Notes: generated by a model from the sequence alone, not told the origin. Shown: positions 9,546 through 20,238, counted from the first letter of the stretch. The stretch: DNA of 64,000 nt from Galbitalea soli (GCF_010686725.1 NZ_JAAGWZ010000002.1:310001-374000); one strand, 5' to 3'. Translations and numbers: made by a program.

Positions 9546-10385
9546 ATGGCTATTCGCAAATACAAGCCCACGACTCCCGGTCGTCGCGGTTCCTCGGTGG
9601 CAGACTTCGCCGAGATCACCCGCTCCACCCCGGAGAAGTCGCTGCTGCGCCCCCTGCCGAAGACCGGTGGCCGCAACAACGCCGGTCGGATCACGACCCG
9701 TCACATCGGTGGTGGCCACAAGCGCCAGTACCGCGTGATCGACTTCAAGCGCAATGACAAGGACGGCGTCAACGCCCGCGTCGCGGAGATCGAGTACGAC
9801 CCGAACCGCACCGCGCGCATCGCCCTCCTCCACTTCGTGGACGGCACCAAGCGCTACATCATCGCCCCCAACAAGCTCAGCCAGGGCGACATCGTCGAGT
9901 CGGGCGCCGGGGCGGACATCAAGCCGGGCAACAACCTGCCGCTCAAGAACATCCCCGTCGGTACCGTGATCCACGCGATCGAGCTCAAGCCGGGCGGTGG
10001 CGCCAAGATGGCCCGCTCCGCCGGCGCCTCGGTCCGCCTCGTCGCCAAGGACGGCCCCTACGCGCAGCTCCGCCTGCCCTCGGGCGAGATCCGCAACGTC
10101 GACGTGCGCTGCCGCGCCACGATCGGCGAGGTCGGCAACGCCGAGCAGTCGAACATCAACTGGGGCAAGGCCGGCCGTATGCGGTGGAAGGGCGTTCGTC
10201 CGACCGTCCGTGGTGTCGCCATGAACCCGGTCGACCACCCGCACGGTGGTGGTGAGGGCAAGACCTCCGGTGGACGCCACCCGGTCAGCCCGTGGGGCCA
10301 GAAGGAAGGCCGCACGCGCCACGCCAACAAGGAAAGCGATCAGCTCATCGTCCGTCGTCGCAACGCCGGCAAGAAGCGTAAGTAG
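9546..10385 (+). CDS. rplB: 50S ribosomal protein L2
   Basis: A 279-residue protein, the normal bacterial length, essential for subunit association and the peptidyltransferase centre. The conserved C-terminal segment [20 protein letters not shown] carries the histidine region linked to activity, and the N-terminal half has the usual RNA-binding [14 protein letters not shown] 9546 lies 18 nt after the rplW stop. Next gene rpsS follows after 11 nt. Confidence 0.98.
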   Translation: MAIRKYKPTTPGRRGSSVADFAEITRSTPEKSLLRPLPKTGGRNNAGRITTRHIGGGHKRQYRVIDFKRNDKDGVNARVAEIEYDPNRTARIALLHFVDGTKRYIIAPNKLSQGDIVESGAGADIKPGNNLPLKNIPVGTVIHAIELKPGGGAKMARSAGASVRLVAKDGPYAQLRLPSGEIRNVDVRCRATIGEVGNAEQSNINWGKAGRMRWKGVRPTVRGVAMNPVDHPHGGGEGKTSGGRHPVSPWGQKEGRTRHANKESDQLIVRRRNAGKKRK

Positions 10386-10396
10386 GAGTCAAGAAG

Positions 10397-10678
10397 ATGC
10401 CACGCAGTCTGAAGAAGGGCCCCTTCGTCGACGAGCACCTGCTTCGCAAGGTCGTCGTCGCCAATGAGGCCAACAGCAAGAACGTGATCAAGACCTGGTC
10501 GCGCCGCTCGATGATCATCCCGGCCATGCTGGGTCACACCATCGCGGTGCACGACGGTCGCAAGCACATCCCGGTGTTCATCACCGAGACCATGGTTGGG
10601 CACAAGCTCGGAGAGTTCTCGCCCACCCGCACCTTCCGTGGACACGAGAAGGACGACAAGAAGGGTCGTCGCCGCTAA
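10397..10678 (+). CDS. rpsS: 30S ribosomal protein S19
   Basis: A 93-residue protein with the standard start [16 protein letters not shown] and the conserved [20 protein letters not shown] segment. It lies in the head of the 30S subunit near the A site and pairs with S13. Normal length and no unusual tail. Its own Shine-Dalgarno (GGAG) precedes ATG 10397. Confidence 0.98.
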   Translation: MPRSLKKGPFVDEHLLRKVVVANEANSKNVIKTWSRRSMIIPAMLGHTIAVHDGRKHIPVFITETMVGHKLGEFSPTRTFRGHEKDDKKGRRR

Positions 10679-10702
10679 CGCGGTGGCGAAAGGAGGAGAG
10701 AA

Positions 10703-11113
10703 ATGGTGGAGTCGATCGCACGCGTGCGTCACATCCGCGTCACCCCGACTAAGGCTCGTCGTGTCGTCAACCTGATCCGCGGCAAGCAGGCAACCGAAGC
10801 GCTCGCGATTCTCAAGTTCGCCCCCCAGGGTGCGAGCGAGCCCGTGTACAAGCTGGTCGCATCCGCGATCGCCAACGCGCGGGTGAAGGCAGACGCGGCC
10901 AACAGCTTCCTCGATGAGCAGGACCTGTTCGTCGCGGCGGCCTACGTCGACGAGGGAACGACCCTGAAGCGGTTCCAGCCGCGTGCTCAGGGTCGCGCCT
11001 TCCAGATTCTGAAGCGCACCAGTCACATCACCGTCGTGCTCGCGACGCCCGATGAAACCAGCACAGTCGCAGCCGGCGGCGCCGCCAAGGCGCAGAAGGC
11101 AGGGAAGAAGTAA
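10703..11113 (+). CDS. rplV: 50S ribosomal protein L22
   Basis: A 136-residue protein preceded by AAAGGAGGAG, one of the strongest ribosome-binding sites in the run. Recognised from [21 protein letters not shown] and the long beta-hairpin [20 protein letters not shown] that forms part of the exit-tunnel constriction. A short alanine/lysine tail (about 115-136) extends the family core. Its stop overlaps the rpsC start by one base (TAATG). Confidence 0.98.
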   Translation: MVESIARVRHIRVTPTKARRVVNLIRGKQATEALAILKFAPQGASEPVYKLVASAIANARVKADAANSFLDEQDLFVAAAYVDEGTTLKRFQPRAQGRAFQILKRTSHITVVLATPDETSTVAAGGAAKAQKAGKK

Positions 11114-11889
11114 TGGGCCAGAAAGTCAATCCGTACGGCTTCCGCCTCGGCATCACCACCGACCACGTGTCGCGGTGGTTCTCCGACAGCACCAAGCCGG
11201 GACAGCGTTACAGCGACTACGTCGCCGAGGACGTCAAGATCCGCAACCTGCTCAAGACGTCGCTCGACCGCGCCGGTGTTGCCCGTATCGAGATCGAGCG
11301 CACGCGTGACCGCGTTCGCGTCGACATCCACACGGCTCGCCCCGGCATCGTCATCGGTCGCCGTGGTGCCGAGGCCGAGCGCATCCGCGCCGACCTCGAG
11401 AAGCTCACCGGCAAGCAGATCCAGCTCAACATCCTCGAGGTGAAGAACCCTGAGGCAGAGGCGCAGCTGGTCGCCCAGGGCATCGCCGAGCAGCTGAGCG
11501 CGCGTGTCGCGTTCCGTCGGGCGATGCGCAAGGGTCTCCAGGGCGCGCAGCGCGCGGGTGCCAAGGGTGTTCGCATCCAGGTGTCCGGTCGTCTGGGCGG
11601 TGCCGAGATGAGCCGTTCCGAGTTCTACCGCGAGGGTCGTGTGCCGCTGCACACGCTGCGCGCGAACATCGACTACGGCTTCTACGAGGCGAAGACCACG
11701 TTCGGCCGCATCGGCGTGAAGGTCTGGATCTACAAGGGCGACATCACCAACAAGGAGCTCGCCCGCGAGCAGGCTAACCAGAAGTCGTCGCGCCCGGAGC
11801 GCCGTGACAGTCGCGATGGCGACCGTCCGCGTCGCGCCCCGCGTGCAGACGCCGGCGCTGCGCCCGTCGCAGCAGGAGTTGAGGCGTAA
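11113..11889 (+). CDS. rpsC: 30S ribosomal protein S3
   Basis: A 258-residue protein. The N-terminus [18 protein letters not shown] and the KH RNA-binding core ([17 protein letters not shown]) are diagnostic, and the C-terminal S3 domain ends near residue 215. A basic, then alanine-rich tail (about 218-258, [18 protein letters not shown]) is longer than in E. coli, as is common in actinobacteria. S3 lines the mRNA entry channel. Overlaps rplV by one base; rplP starts 2 nt after its stop. Confidence 0.98.
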   Translation: MGQKVNPYGFRLGITTDHVSRWFSDSTKPGQRYSDYVAEDVKIRNLLKTSLDRAGVARIEIERTRDRVRVDIHTARPGIVIGRRGAEAERIRADLEKLTGKQIQLNILEVKNPEAEAQLVAQGIAEQLSARVAFRRAMRKGLQGAQRAGAKGVRIQVSGRLGGAEMSRSEFYREGRVPLHTLRANIDYGFYEAKTTFGRIGVKVWIYKGDITNKELAREQANQKSSRPERRDSRDGDRPRRAPRADAGAAPVAAGVEA

Positions 11890-11891
11890 CC

Positions 11892-12311
11892 ATGTTGATT
11901 CCCCGTAAGGTCAAGCACCGCAAGCAGCACCACCCGGGTCGTTCCGGGCAGGCGACCGGTGGCACCAAGGTCTCGTTCGGCGAGTTCGGCATCCAGGCGA
12001 TGACCCCCGCCTACGTGACCAACCGCCAGATCGAGGCCGCGCGTATCGCGATGACCCGTCACATCAAGCGTGGTGGAAAGGTGTGGATCAACATCTACCC
12101 CGACCGCCCGCTCACGAAGAAGCCGGCCGAAACCCGCATGGGTTCCGGTAAGGGCTCGCCCGAGTGGTGGGTCGCGAACGTCAAGCCGGGTCGCGTGCTC
12201 TTCGAGCTCAGCGGTGTCGATGAGACCATCGCCCGCGAGGCGCTGACCCGTGCAATCCACAAGCTGCCCCTCAAGGCACGCATCATCAAGCGCGAGGAGG
12301 GCGACGCATAA
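11892..12311 (+). CDS. rplP: 50S ribosomal protein L16
   Basis: A 139-residue protein, typical length. Conserved stretches: [19 protein letters not shown], then a central [16 protein letters not shown] and [21 protein letters not shown]. It binds at the base of the central protuberance near the A-site tRNA. It shares one base with rpmC (TAATG), which supports coupled translation. Confidence 0.98.
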   Translation: MLIPRKVKHRKQHHPGRSGQATGGTKVSFGEFGIQAMTPAYVTNRQIEAARIAMTRHIKRGGKVWINIYPDRPLTKKPAETRMGSGKGSPEWWVANVKPGRVLFELSGVDETIAREALTRAIHKLPLKARIIKREEGDA

Positions 12312-12628
12312 TGGCGATCGGATCCAAGGAGCTCACCCCAATCGAGCTCGACACCTTTGAAGACGAGCGGCTCGTGAACGAGCTCAAGAAGGCGAAGGAA
12401 GAGCTGTTCAACCTGCGCTTCCAGTCGGCCACCGGCCAGCTCGAGAGCCACGGGCGCATTCGCGCGGTCAAGCGCGACATCGCCCGTATCTACACGGTCA
12501 TCCGTGAGCGCGAGCTGGGCATCCGTGCCACGCCCGTCGCCGCACCGGCACCCGTGAAGGCGAAGAAGACCACCAAGAAGTCTGCGGCCGAGGCCGAGAC
12601 GACCGAGACGGCTGAGGAGGCCAAGTAA
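12311..12628 (+). CDS. rpmC: 50S ribosomal protein L29 with C-terminal tail
   Basis: A 105-residue protein whose first 75 residues are the L29 helical hairpin ([20 protein letters not shown] and [16 protein letters not shown]). The family is usually about 65-75 residues, so the last 30 or so ([18 protein letters not shown], then an acidic end) are an added low-complexity tail. L29 lies beside L23 at the tunnel exit, so the tail could face emerging chains; that is inference. One-base overlap with rplP and with rpsQ. Confidence 0.96.
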   Translation: MAIGSKELTPIELDTFEDERLVNELKKAKEELFNLRFQSATGQLESHGRIRAVKRDIARIYTVIRERELGIRATPVAAPAPVKAKKTTKKSAAEAETTETAEEAK

Positions 12629-12942
12629 TGGCTGAAGCAAAGACCGCAGCCGGACACGAATCGTCTGCGCACGATGTGAAGGACGAGTCCGCGCGCGGCT
12701 ACCGCAAGGTGCGCCGCGGCTACGTCACGAGCGACAAGATGGAGAAGACCATCACCGTCGAGGTGGAGGACCGCGTCAAGCACCCGCTGTACGGCAAGGT
12801 CATCCGCCGCACCTCCAAGGTCAAGGCGCACGACGAGACCAACTCGGCCGGCATCGGTGACCTCGTCGTCATCAGCGAGACCCGCCCCCTGAGCGCCTCC
12901 AAGCGCTGGCGCCTCGTCGAGATCCTCGAGAAGGCCAAGTAA
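12628..12942 (+). CDS. rpsQ: 30S ribosomal protein S17 with N-terminal extension
   Basis: A 104-residue protein. The S17 OB-fold begins near residue 26 ([20 protein letters not shown]) and includes [19 protein letters not shown]; the first 25 residues ([15 protein letters not shown] onward) are a charged extension typical of actinobacterial S17. It binds 16S rRNA early in 30S assembly. The start overlaps the rpmC stop by one base. Confidence 0.96.
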   Translation: MAEAKTAAGHESSAHDVKDESARGYRKVRRGYVTSDKMEKTITVEVEDRVKHPLYGKVIRRTSKVKAHDETNSAGIGDLVVISETRPLSASKRWRLVEILEKAK

Positions 12943-12974
12943 GCCTCGCGCTTGCTTGAAAGCAGGAGAAAACA

Positions 12975-13343
12975 ATGATTCAGCAGGAATCCCGACTCAA
13001 GGTCGCCGACAACACCGGCGCCAAGGAGATTCTGACCATTCGCGTCCTCGGTGGCTCCGGCCGTCGCTACGCGGGTCTCGGTGACGTCATCGTCGCCACG
13101 GTGAAGGACGCAATTCCTGGCGGCAACGTCAAGAAGGGTGACGTCGTGAAGGCGGTCATCGTCCGCACCAAGAAGGAGACCCGTCGCGCGGATGGCTCGT
13201 ACATCAAGTTCGACGAGAACGCCGCAGTGATCCTCAAGGCTGACGGGGACCCCCGCGGTACCCGCATCTTCGGACCGGTCGGTCGCGAGCTCCGCGACAA
13301 GAAGTTCATGAAGATCATCTCGCTGGCACCGGAGGTCATTTAG
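12975..13343 (+). CDS. rplN: 50S ribosomal protein L14
   Basis: A 122-residue protein, exactly the usual length, starting [18 protein letters not shown] with the conserved [21 protein letters not shown] near the end. It contributes to the intersubunit bridge and binds the silencing factor RsfS. The 32-bp gap before it carries an AGGAG ribosome-binding site. It begins the spc-type part of the cluster. Confidence 0.98.
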   Translation: MIQQESRLKVADNTGAKEILTIRVLGGSGRRYAGLGDVIVATVKDAIPGGNVKKGDVVKAVIVRTKKETRRADGSYIKFDENAAVILKADGDPRGTRIFGPVGRELRDKKFMKIISLAPEVI

Positions 13344-13345
13344 TC

Positions 13346-13696
13346 ATGGCAAACATCAAGAAGGGTGACCTCGTGCAGGTCATCAGCGGCCCGAGCCAGG
13401 CTCGCGGTGGCGACCGTGGCAAGCAGGGTCGCGTCATCGAGGTCGACGCGGCGAAGAACCGTGTCGTCGTCGAGGGCGTGAACTTCGTCACGAAGCACCT
13501 GCGCGTCGGCCAGACCGACCGCGGCACCAAGACCGGTGGCATCGAGACGCACGAGGCGCCCATCCACGTCTCCAACGTCGCCCTGGTCGACCCCAAGACC
13601 AAGAAGCCGACCCGCGTCGGCTTCCGCGTGGAGAAGAACGCTGACGGCCGGACCGTCCGCGTGCGCTACGCCAAGAAGTCAGGTGAGGACCTGTAA
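13346..13696 (+). CDS. rplX: 50S ribosomal protein L24
   Basis: A 116-residue protein with the N-terminal KOW motif ([20 protein letters not shown] through [19 protein letters not shown]). L24 is an assembly initiator that binds the 5' end of 23S rRNA. Only 2 nt separate it from rplN, and it overlaps rplE by one base, so the three are tightly packed. Confidence 0.97.
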   Translation: MANIKKGDLVQVISGPSQARGGDRGKQGRVIEVDAAKNRVVVEGVNFVTKHLRVGQTDRGTKTGGIETHEAPIHVSNVALVDPKTKKPTRVGFRVEKNADGRTVRVRYAKKSGEDL

Positions 13697-14295
13697 TGAC
13701 TGACACAGCAACTGCTGCGCCGGCTGTCAAGATTCAGCCGCGCCTCAAGCAGAAGTACAAGAACGAGATCGCCGCCGAGCTCACCAAGCAGTTCGGCTTC
13801 ACGAACGTGCACCAGGTGCCCGGCCTCGTGAAGATCGTCGTGAACACCGGCGTCGGCGAGGCCGCGCGCGATGGCAAGATCATCGACGGCGCGATCAAGG
13901 ACCTCACCGCCATCACGGGTCAGAAGCCGCAGGTCACGAACGCCCGCAAGTCGATCGCCCAGTTCAAGCTGCGTGAGGGCCAGCCCATCGGCGCCCACGT
14001 CACGCTCCGGGGCGACCGCGCGTGGGAGTTCCTCGACCGGCTGCTGTCGCTCGCGCTTCCGCGCATCCGTGACTTCCGCGGTCTGTCCGACAAGCAGTTC
14101 GACGGCCACGGCAACTACACCTTCGGTCTCAACGAGCAGTCGATGTTCCACGAGATCGACCAGGACAAGATCGACCGCGTCCGCGGCTTCGACATCACCG
14201 TGGTCACCACGGCGAAGAACGACGACGAGGGTCGTGCGCTGCTCAAGGCGCTCGGCTTCCCGTTCCGCACGGCAGAGAACACTCCCGCTTCATAA
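13696..14295 (+). CDS. rplE: 50S ribosomal protein L5
   Basis: A 199-residue protein of the central protuberance that contacts 5S rRNA and P-site tRNA. Conserved motifs are [39 protein letters not shown] and [20 protein letters not shown]. The first 15 residues are a variable extension. In classical spc operons the S14 gene comes next; here the next gene is S8, and the 76-bp gap is too short for S14. Confidence 0.98.
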   Translation: MTDTATAAPAVKIQPRLKQKYKNEIAAELTKQFGFTNVHQVPGLVKIVVNTGVGEAARDGKIIDGAIKDLTAITGQKPQVTNARKSIAQFKLREGQPIGAHVTLRGDRAWEFLDRLLSLALPRIRDFRGLSDKQFDGHGNYTFGLNEQSMFHEIDQDKIDRVRGFDITVVTTAKNDDEGRALLKALGFPFRTAENTPAS

Positions 14296-14371
14296 CCTGC
14301 TCCACCGATCGGCCAGGTCGCCACTCGTGTAACGGGTGTGCGAAACCGGACGAGATAAGGAAACAAACCAC

Positions 14372-14770
14372 ATGACAATGACAGATCCGGTCGCAGACCT
14401 GCTGACCAGACTGCGGAACGCGAACTCGGCGTACCACGACTCCGTCTCGCTGCCCAACAGCAAGCTCAAGACGCACATCGCCGAGATCCTCAAGTCCGAG
14501 GGCTTCATCGCCGACTGGAAGGTCGCCGACGCCCGCGTCGGGCAGACGCTCACCATCGACCTCAAGTACGGCCCGAACCGCGAGCGCTCCATCGTGGGCA
14601 TCAAGCGCGTCTCGAAGCCGGGCCTGCGCGTCTACGCCAAGTCGAGCGAGATCCCCACCGTGTTCGGTGGACTCGGCGTCGCCATCCTGTCGACCTCCTC
14701 CGGCCTCCTCACGGACCGCCAGGCAAGCAAGAAGGGCGTGGGTGGGGAAGTCCTCGCCTACGTGTGGTAA
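14372..14770 (+). CDS. rpsH: 30S ribosomal protein S8
   Basis: A 132-residue protein. ATG 14372 gives the standard start [18 protein letters not shown] and is preceded by ATAAGGAAAC; an upstream in-frame ATG at 14336 would add 12 unrelated residues. The C-terminus has [12 protein letters not shown]8 binds the central domain of 16S rRNA and is the spc operon repressor in E. coli. It follows rplE directly, with no rpsN between them. Confidence 0.97.
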   Translation: MTMTDPVADLLTRLRNANSAYHDSVSLPNSKLKTHIAEILKSEGFIADWKVADARVGQTLTIDLKYGPNRERSIVGIKRVSKPGLRVYAKSSEIPTVFGGLGVAILSTSSGLLTDRQASKKGVGGEVLAYVW

Positions 14771-14777
14771 CCAAGTC

Positions 14778-15314
14778 ATGTCACGTATCGGTCGTCTCCC
14801 CATCGAGATCCCCGCTGGTGTCGACATCACCATCAACGGCTCCGATGTCACCGTCAAGGGCCCGAAGGGCGAACTCGCGCTGACTGTCGCGAGCCCCATC
14901 GAGGTCGCCATCGAGGATGGCCAGCTCCTGGTCACCCGCCCCGACGACGAGCGCGCATCGCGCTCGCTCCACGGCCTCACCCGCACGCTCATCGCCAACC
15001 AGATCATCGGTGTGACGGCGGGCTACAGCAAGGGCCTCGAGGTCGTCGGCACCGGTTACCGCGTCGCGGCAGACGGGCAGAACGTCACGTTCGCGCTCGG
15101 CTACTCGCACCCGATCACCGTCACGCCGCCCGCCGGCATCAGCTTCACGGTCGAGGGCAACAACCGCCTCACCGTGAGCGGTATCGACAAGCAGGCGGTC
15201 GGCGAGGTCGCCGCCAACATTCGTAAGTTGCGCAAGCCCGAGCCCTACAAGGGCAAGGGCGTCCGCTACGCAGGCGAGGTAGTCCGCCGCAAGGCCGGAA
15301 AGAGTGGTAAGTAA
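14778..15314 (+). CDS. rplF: 50S ribosomal protein L6
   Basis: A 178-residue protein, normal length, from ATG 14778 ([18 protein letters not shown]). The open frame extends upstream inside rpsH but is not used. It has two duplicated alpha/beta domains, with the C-terminal signature [20 protein letters not shown]6 binds near the sarcin-ricin loop. Seven nt separate it from rpsH and 2 nt from rplR. Confidence 0.98.
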   Translation: MSRIGRLPIEIPAGVDITINGSDVTVKGPKGELALTVASPIEVAIEDGQLLVTRPDDERASRSLHGLTRTLIANQIIGVTAGYSKGLEVVGTGYRVAADGQNVTFALGYSHPITVTPPAGISFTVEGNNRLTVSGIDKQAVGEVAANIRKLRKPEPYKGKGVRYAGEVVRRKAGKSGK

Positions 15315-15316
15315 TC

Positions 15317-15688
15317 ATGGGTCTCGGAACTAGAGGCAAGAGCAAGTCGGCCGCCAAGGCTCGCCGGCACACCCGTCTCCGCAAGAAGGTCAACGGCACC
15401 CCGGCGCGTCCGCGTCTCGTGGTCACCCGTTCGGCTCGGCACGTGTTCGTGCAGGTCGTCGACGACACCAAGGGTCACACCCTGGCGTCGGCATCGACCC
15501 TCGAGTCCGAGCTGAGGACCTTCGACGGCGACAAGACCGCCAAGGCCCGCAAGGTCGGTGAACTCGTCGCCGAGCGCGCGAAGGCCGCCGGCATCGAGGC
15601 CGTCGTGTTCGACCGCGGTGGCAGCAAGTACGCCGGCCGTGTCGCAGCGATCGCCGAAGGCGCGCGCGAGGGCGGTCTGGACCTGTGA
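15317..15688 (+). CDS. rplR: 50S ribosomal protein L18
   Basis: A 123-residue 5S rRNA-binding protein. Diagnostic pieces are [40 protein letters not shown] and the C-terminal [20 protein letters not shown]. Normal length. Its TGA overlaps an in-frame GTG of rpsE (15685), although a better-placed rpsE start lies 30 nt further on. Confidence 0.98.
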   Translation: MGLGTRGKSKSAAKARRHTRLRKKVNGTPARPRLVVTRSARHVFVQVVDDTKGHTLASASTLESELRTFDGDKTAKARKVGELVAERAKAAGIEAVVFDRGGSKYAGRVAAIAEGAREGGLDL

Positions 15689-15714
15689 GCGAAGAAACTA
15701 CTAAGGAGCAGAAC

Positions 15715-16413
15715 GTGGCTGAAGCACCCGAGGCCGTTACCGCTGAGGCGGTGGCCACCGCGGCCGTCGTCGACGCACCGCCGACGGACACCACGAACGA
15801 GCCTCGCGAGGCCCGCCGTGGCGGTCGTGAGCGCAACCCCAACCGTGATCGCGGCGCCCGCGACACCGAGAAGAGCCAGTTCCTCGAGCGCGTTGTCACC
15901 ATCAACCGCGTGTCGAAGGTGGTGAAGGGTGGTCGTCGCTTCAGCTTCACCGCTCTCGTCATCGTCGGCGACGGCAACGGACTCGTCGGCGTCGGCTACG
16001 GCAAGGCCCGCGAGGTCCCGACCGCGATCTCCAAGGGCGTCGAGGAGGCGAAGAAGAACTTCTTCCGCGTTCCCCGTGTCGGCGCGACCATCCCGCACCC
16101 CGTGCAAGGTGAGGCCGCGGCCGGCGTCGTGCTGCTGCGTCCCGCTGCCGCCGGTACCGGTGTTATCGCCGGTGGTCCGGTGCGCGCCGTGCTCGAGTGC
16201 GCGGGCATCCACGATGTGCTGAGCAAGTCGCTCGGCTCGTCGAACACGATCAACATCGTCCACGCCACCGTCGCTGCCCTCAAGCAGCTCGAGGAGCCCC
16301 GCGCCGTCGCCGCACGCCGTGGCCTCGAGTTCGAGGATGTCGCGCCCGCACGCCTCGTGCGCGCCGACGCCGAGGCCGCCGGTGCGCTCGCTACCGCAAA
16401 GGCAGGTGCCTGA
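15715..16413 (+). CDS. rpsE: 30S ribosomal protein S5
   Basis: S5 with core signatures [40 protein letters not shown] and [18 protein letters not shown]. Two in-frame GTG codons are possible. GTG 15715 has AAGGAG six bases upstream and gives 232 residues; GTG 15685 overlaps the rplR stop, lacks a clear ribosome-binding site, and gives 242. I chose 15715. Either way an alanine/threonine-rich N-terminal extension of about 50 residues precedes the core. S5 acts in decoding accuracy and mRNA unwinding. Its stop overlaps the rpmD start. Confidence 0.95.
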   Translation: MAEAPEAVTAEAVATAAVVDAPPTDTTNEPREARRGGRERNPNRDRGARDTEKSQFLERVVTINRVSKVVKGGRRFSFTALVIVGDGNGLVGVGYGKAREVPTAISKGVEEAKKNFFRVPRVGATIPHPVQGEAAAGVVLLRPAAAGTGVIAGGPVRAVLECAGIHDVLSKSLGSSNTINIVHATVAALKQLEEPRAVAARRGLEFEDVAPARLVRADAEAAGALATAKAGA

Positions 16414-16598
16414 TGGCTTCGCGCATCAAGGTGACCCAGATCAAGTCCAAAATTAGTGAGAAGCAGAACATGCGCGACACCCTGCGGAGCCTCGGGCTCC
16501 ACCGCATCGGTGACGTCGTCGTTCGTGAGGACAACCGCCAGAACCGTGGCTACGTTCGCACCGTTGCTCACCTCGTCAAGGTCGAGGAGATTGACTAA
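16413..16598 (+). CDS. rpmD: 50S ribosomal protein L30
   Basis: A 61-residue small protein starting at ATG 16413, overlapping the rpsE stop by one base. The sequence [20 protein letters not shown] and [14 protein letters not shown] are characteristic of L30. Normal length. It is followed at once by rplO with another one-base overlap (TAATG). A longer open frame upstream in this phase is inside rpsE. Confidence 0.97.
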   Translation: MASRIKVTQIKSKISEKQNMRDTLRSLGLHRIGDVVVREDNRQNRGYVRTVAHLVKVEEID

Positions 16599-17350
16599 TG
16601 GCTGAAGAGAAGAAGCCGGCCGCCTCCAAGGCGGCCGCTCCCAAGGCTGCGGCCGAGAAGGCTCCTGCCAAGAAGGCGGCGGCTCCGAAGGCCGCTGCGG
16701 CGGACAAGGCTCCGGCGAAGACCGCCGCGGCGAAGGCCCCCAAGGCCGCCGCCGAGAAGGCTCCTGCTGCCGAGAAGAAGGCGCCCGCGGCGAAGGCTGC
16801 GGCTGCCGAGAAGGCTCCCGCCGCCGAGAAGGCTCCGGCCGCCGCCAAGGCGCCCGCGGCCAAGGCCGCGCCCGCTGCCAAGAAGGCCGCGCCGTCTGCC
16901 GACGTCGCTCGTCCGCAGGTCCTCAAGGTCCACCACCTTCGCCCGGCCGCCGGTGCGAAGAAGGCCAAGACCCGCGTCGGCCGCGGTGAGGGCTCCAAGG
17001 GTAAGACCGCGGGTCGCGGTACCAAGGGAACGAAGGCGCGCTACCAGGTGCGCACCGGTCTCGAGGGCGGCAACCTGAACGCGGTCATGCGGGCCCCGAA
17101 GCTTCGCGGCTTCAAGAACCCCTTCCGCGTCGAGTACCAGGTCGTCAACCTCGAGAAGCTCGCCGAGCTCTACCCGAAGGGCGGGGATGTCACCATCGCC
17201 GACCTCGTGGCCAAGGGTGCTGTGCGCAGCAACGAGAAGGTCAAGGTTCTTGGTAACGGCGACATTGCGGTTAAGCTGAACGTTGCTGTCGACAAGGTCT
17301 CCGGCTCCGCCGAGCAGAAGATCGTCGCGGCGGGCGGCTCCGTCAAGTAA
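16598..17350 (+). CDS. rplO: 50S ribosomal protein L15 with histone-like N-terminal tail
   Basis: A 250-residue protein. The L15 core starts near residue 107 ([20 protein letters not shown], then [20 protein letters not shown]) and is of usual size, about 145 residues. Residues 1-104 are an alanine/lysine/proline tail built from short units such as [12 protein letters not shown] and AAEKAPAA, resembling histone H1-like tails. The frame and codon use are continuous, and the only well-placed start is ATG 16598 overlapping the rpmD stop, so the tail looks genuinely translated. L15 is a late 50S assembly protein; the role of the tail is unknown. Last gene before the secY hairpin. Confidence 0.93.
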   Translation: MAEEKKPAASKAAAPKAAAEKAPAKKAAAPKAAAADKAPAKTAAAKAPKAAAEKAPAAEKKAPAAKAAAAEKAPAAEKAPAAAKAPAAKAAPAAKKAAPSADVARPQVLKVHHLRPAAGAKKAKTRVGRGEGSKGKTAGRGTKGTKARYQVRTGLEGGNLNAVMRAPKLRGFKNPFRVEYQVVNLEKLAELYPKGGDVTIADLVAKGAVRSNEKVKVLGNGDIAVKLNVAVDKVSGSAEQKIVAAGGSVK

Positions 17351-17425
17351 TTCCGCCAGCGCAAGCTGCGGATGCCCGGAGCGCGACCGCCGGGCGGGTC
17401 GTGAAAGCGACCACCGACTTGTGGT

Positions 17426-17457
17426 GGGGTGGGACTCTCTTCAGAGGGTCCCACCCC
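17426..17457 (+). terminator. Strong hairpin between rplO and secY
   Basis: GGGGTGGGAC (17426-17435) and GTCCCACCCC (17448-17457) form a perfect 10-bp stem with a 12-nt loop that can pair further. No T-run follows, and secY starts 33 nt later with its own AGGAGG, so it may be a partial terminator or attenuator that sets the secY level. Confidence 0.5.
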
Positions 17458-17489
17458 GTCCCAGTTCACGAGAATTAGCAGGAGGCCCC

Positions 17490-18812
17490 GTGTTCAGAGC
17501 AGTCGCGCGGATATTTCGCACGCCCGATCTTCGCCGCAAGATCGGTTTCACGCTCGGCATCGTCGCGCTGTTCCGTCTCGGATCCTTCATTCCCTCGCCG
17601 TTCGTCGACTTCGCGAACGTCAAGGCCTGCCTCTCGGCCAACTCGAACACCTCGGGCCTCTACGAGCTCGTCAATCTCTTCAGCGGGGGCGCGCTGCTCC
17701 AGCTGAGCGTGTTCGCGCTCGGCATCATGCCGTACATCACCTCGTCGATCATCGTGCAGCTGCTGCGCGTGGTCATCCCTCACTTCGACAGCCTCTACAA
17801 AGAGGGTCAGACCGGCCAGGCCAAGCTGACGCAGTACACGCGCTACCTCACGATCGCGCTGGGTGTCCTGCAGTCGACGACCCTCATCACGGTGGCGCGC
17901 TCGGGCGCCCTGTTCGGCACGAGCAGCACGACGGCCTGCTCGAACCTCATCACCAACGACGCCTGGTACTCGATCATGCTCATGGTCATCACGATGACCG
18001 CCGGTACCGGCCTCATCATGTGGATGGGCGAGCTCATCACCGAGCGCGGCATCGGCAACGGCATGTCGCTCCTGATCTTCACCTCGATCGCGGCCCGTTT
18101 CCCGGGCTCGCTCGGTGCGATCCTCACCGGTCAGGGCTTCCCGATCTTCATCGCGGTCATCGGCGTCGGCATCGTCATCATGGCGCTCGTCGTCCTGGTC
18201 GAGCAGTCGCAGCGTCGCATCCCGGTGCAGTACGCCAAGCGGATGGTCGGCCGGCGCACCTACGGCGGCAACAACACCTACATTCCGATCAAGGTAAACA
18301 TGGCGGGCGTCGTGCCGGTCATCTTCGCCTCGTCGCTGCTGTACCTGCCCGCCCTGATCGCGCAGTTCAACCAGCCCGCCGCGGGCAAGGCACCGGCGCC
18401 CTGGGTGCAGTGGATCACCGACTACCTCACCAAGGGCGATCACCCGCTCTACATGGTGCTGTACTTCATCCTGATCGTCGGCTTCACCTACTTCTACGTC
18501 GCGATCACCTTCAACCCCGAGGAGGTGGCCGACAACATGAAGAAGTACGGCGGCTTCATCCCGGGCATCCGCGCCGGCCGTCCGACGGCCGAGTACCTCG
18601 ATTACGTGCTGACGCGCGTGACGCTGCCGGGATCCATCTACCTCGGCCTCATCGCGCTCGTCCCCCTCATCGCGCTCGTCGCCGTCAACGCGAACCAGAA
18701 CTTCCCGTTCGGTGGCGCCAGCATTCTCATCGTCGTGGGAGTGGGCCTCGAAACCGTGAAGCAGATCGACTCGCAGCTGCAGCAGCGGCACTACGAGGGA
18801 CTCCTGCGATGA
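17490..18812 (+). CDS. secY: Protein translocase subunit SecY
   Basis: A 440-residue channel subunit of the SecYEG translocon in the cytoplasmic membrane. GTG 17490 is preceded by AGGAGG at ideal spacing; the long open frame upstream overlaps rplO and is ignored. About ten membrane segments are visible, including the plug-region [20 protein letters not shown], the cytosolic loop ([19 protein letters not shown]) and the C-terminal tail YEGLLR. Overlaps adk by ATGA, giving the usual secY-adk-map order. Confidence 0.98.
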   Translation: MFRAVARIFRTPDLRRKIGFTLGIVALFRLGSFIPSPFVDFANVKACLSANSNTSGLYELVNLFSGGALLQLSVFALGIMPYITSSIIVQLLRVVIPHFDSLYKEGQTGQAKLTQYTRYLTIALGVLQSTTLITVARSGALFGTSSTTACSNLITNDAWYSIMLMVITMTAGTGLIMWMGELITERGIGNGMSLLIFTSIAARFPGSLGAILTGQGFPIFIAVIGVGIVIMALVVLVEQSQRRIPVQYAKRMVGRRTYGGNNTYIPIKVNMAGVVPVIFASSLLYLPALIAQFNQPAAGKAPAPWVQWITDYLTKGDHPLYMVLYFILIVGFTYFYVAITFNPEEVADNMKKYGGFIPGIRAGRPTAEYLDYVLTRVTLPGSIYLGLIALVPLIALVAVNANQNFPFGGASILIVVGVGLETVKQIDSQLQQRHYEGLLR

Positions 18813-19414
18813 CCCGGCTCCTTATCGTCGGTCCCCCCGGCGCCGGTAAGGGTACGCAATCCGCACGGCTCACCGAGACCTTCGGAATCCCCGACATCTC
18901 GACGGGCGACATCTTCCGCGCGAACATCCGCGAGCAGACGCCGCTCGGCGTTCAGGTGAAGGCGATCGTCGACGCGGGCGATTACGTGCCCGACACGCTG
19001 ACGAACGCGCTGGTGTCCAGCCGGCTCGACGAGGAGGATGCGCGCGACGGCTTCCTGCTCGACGGCTACCCGCGCACGCTCGAACAGGTCGCCTACCTCG
19101 AGCAGCTGCTCGCCGGCAAGGGTCAGGCGCTCGACGCGGTGATCCAGCTCGTCGCCGACCAGGACGAGGTCGTCGCACGCTTGCGCAAGCGCGCAATCGA
19201 GCAGGGCCGTGCCGACGACACCGAGGAGGCGATCCGCCACCGTCAGGAGGTGTACGCCCGCGAGACCTCGCCGCTCATCGCGGTCTACCGCGATCGCGGC
19301 CTCCTGGTCGAGGTCGACGGTCTCGGCGACATCGACGAGGTCAGCGACCGCATCGCGGAGGGGCTCGCCGCCCGCGGCATCTTCGCCACCCAGGACGACG
19401 CGGCCGCAGGCTAG
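18809..19414 (+). CDS. adk: Adenylate kinase (short form)
   Basis: A 201-residue enzyme that interconverts ATP + AMP and 2 ADP. The P-loop GPPGAGKGT is at residues 8-16, followed by the AMP-binding [12 protein letters not shown] and the [10 protein letters not shown] motif. It lacks the long zinc LID insertion of Bacillus-type enzymes: after [19 protein letters not shown] it goes straight into the C-terminal helix, as in actinobacterial short forms. ATG 18809 overlaps the secY stop, and the stop overlaps map. Confidence 0.97.
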   Translation: MTRLLIVGPPGAGKGTQSARLTETFGIPDISTGDIFRANIREQTPLGVQVKAIVDAGDYVPDTLTNALVSSRLDEEDARDGFLLDGYPRTLEQVAYLEQLLAGKGQALDAVIQLVADQDEVVARLRKRAIEQGRADDTEEAIRHRQEVYARETSPLIAVYRDRGLLVEVDGLGDIDEVSDRIAEGLAARGIFATQDDAAAG

Positions 19415-20238
19415 TGGCTCGCGGGCTCTACAAGTCGCCCGATGAGCTCCGCGCCCTCGTGCGCCCGGGGCTCGTGACCGCCCGGGCCCTGGAGGCCGTC
19501 CGGCGAGCAATCGCCGCGGGCGTGACGACGGGGGAGCTGGACGCGATCGCGGAGCGGGTCATCCGTGACGCGGGTGGCCGGTCCAATTTCATGCTCGAGC
19601 CCGGCTACTCGCACACGATCTGCGCCTCGGTGAACGACGAGGTCGTGCACGGGGTGCCCGGCGACCGCGTGATCGAGCCCGGCGACATCGTCTCGATCGA
19701 CTGCGGCGCGGAGGTCGGCGGCTGGAACGGCGATGCGGCGATCACCGTCGTCGTGCCGGATGACCGGGCCCCCGCCCTCGTCGCCCGCCGCCGTGAGCTG
19801 GCCGAGGTCACCCGCCTGTCGCTCTGGGCCGGCATCGCGGCCTTCGCCCGGGGCGCGACGGTGAACGACATCGGCGCAGCGGTCGAGAACAGCGTCGAGG
19901 CGGCGGGGCCCTGGGGCATCATCGAGGATTACACGGGCCACGGCATCGGCCGCTCGATGCACGAGGAGCCGACGGTCTACAACTATCGCGTGCGCCGGGC
20001 GCCCACGAAGCTGCGCGCCGGGCTCGTGCTGGCGATCGAGCCCATGGTGACGGCGGGCGGGATCGACACCCGCACCCTGGATGACGGATGGACTGTCGTG
20101 ACCGAGGACGGCAGTGACGCTGCGCACTGGGAGCACTCGATCGCGCGCCATGACGCAGGCATCTGGGTGCTCACCGCGGAGGACGGCGGTGCCGCGGAGC
20201 TCGCGGCCTTCGGCATCCGGCCGGTGCCGATCCCCTGA
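19414..20238 (+). CDS. map: Methionine aminopeptidase type I
   Basis: A 274-residue metalloenzyme that removes initiator methionine. The metal-site pattern is visible in order: [20 protein letters not shown] (two aspartates), [12 protein letters not shown] (histidine), [10 protein letters not shown] (glutamate) and a glutamate in [17 protein letters not shown] 19414 overlaps the adk TAG by one base. Slightly longer than the E. coli enzyme because of the C-terminal segment after residue 255. Ends the secY-adk-map unit; a GC-rich repeat region follows. Confidence 0.97.
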   Translation: MARGLYKSPDELRALVRPGLVTARALEAVRRAIAAGVTTGELDAIAERVIRDAGGRSNFMLEPGYSHTICASVNDEVVHGVPGDRVIEPGDIVSIDCGAEVGGWNGDAAITVVVPDDRAPALVARRRELAEVTRLSLWAGIAAFARGATVNDIGAAVENSVEAAGPWGIIEDYTGHGIGRSMHEEPTVYNYRVRRAPTKLRAGLVLAIEPMVTAGGIDTRTLDDGWTVVTEDGSDAAHWEHSIARHDAGIWVLTAEDGGAAELAAFGIRPVPIP

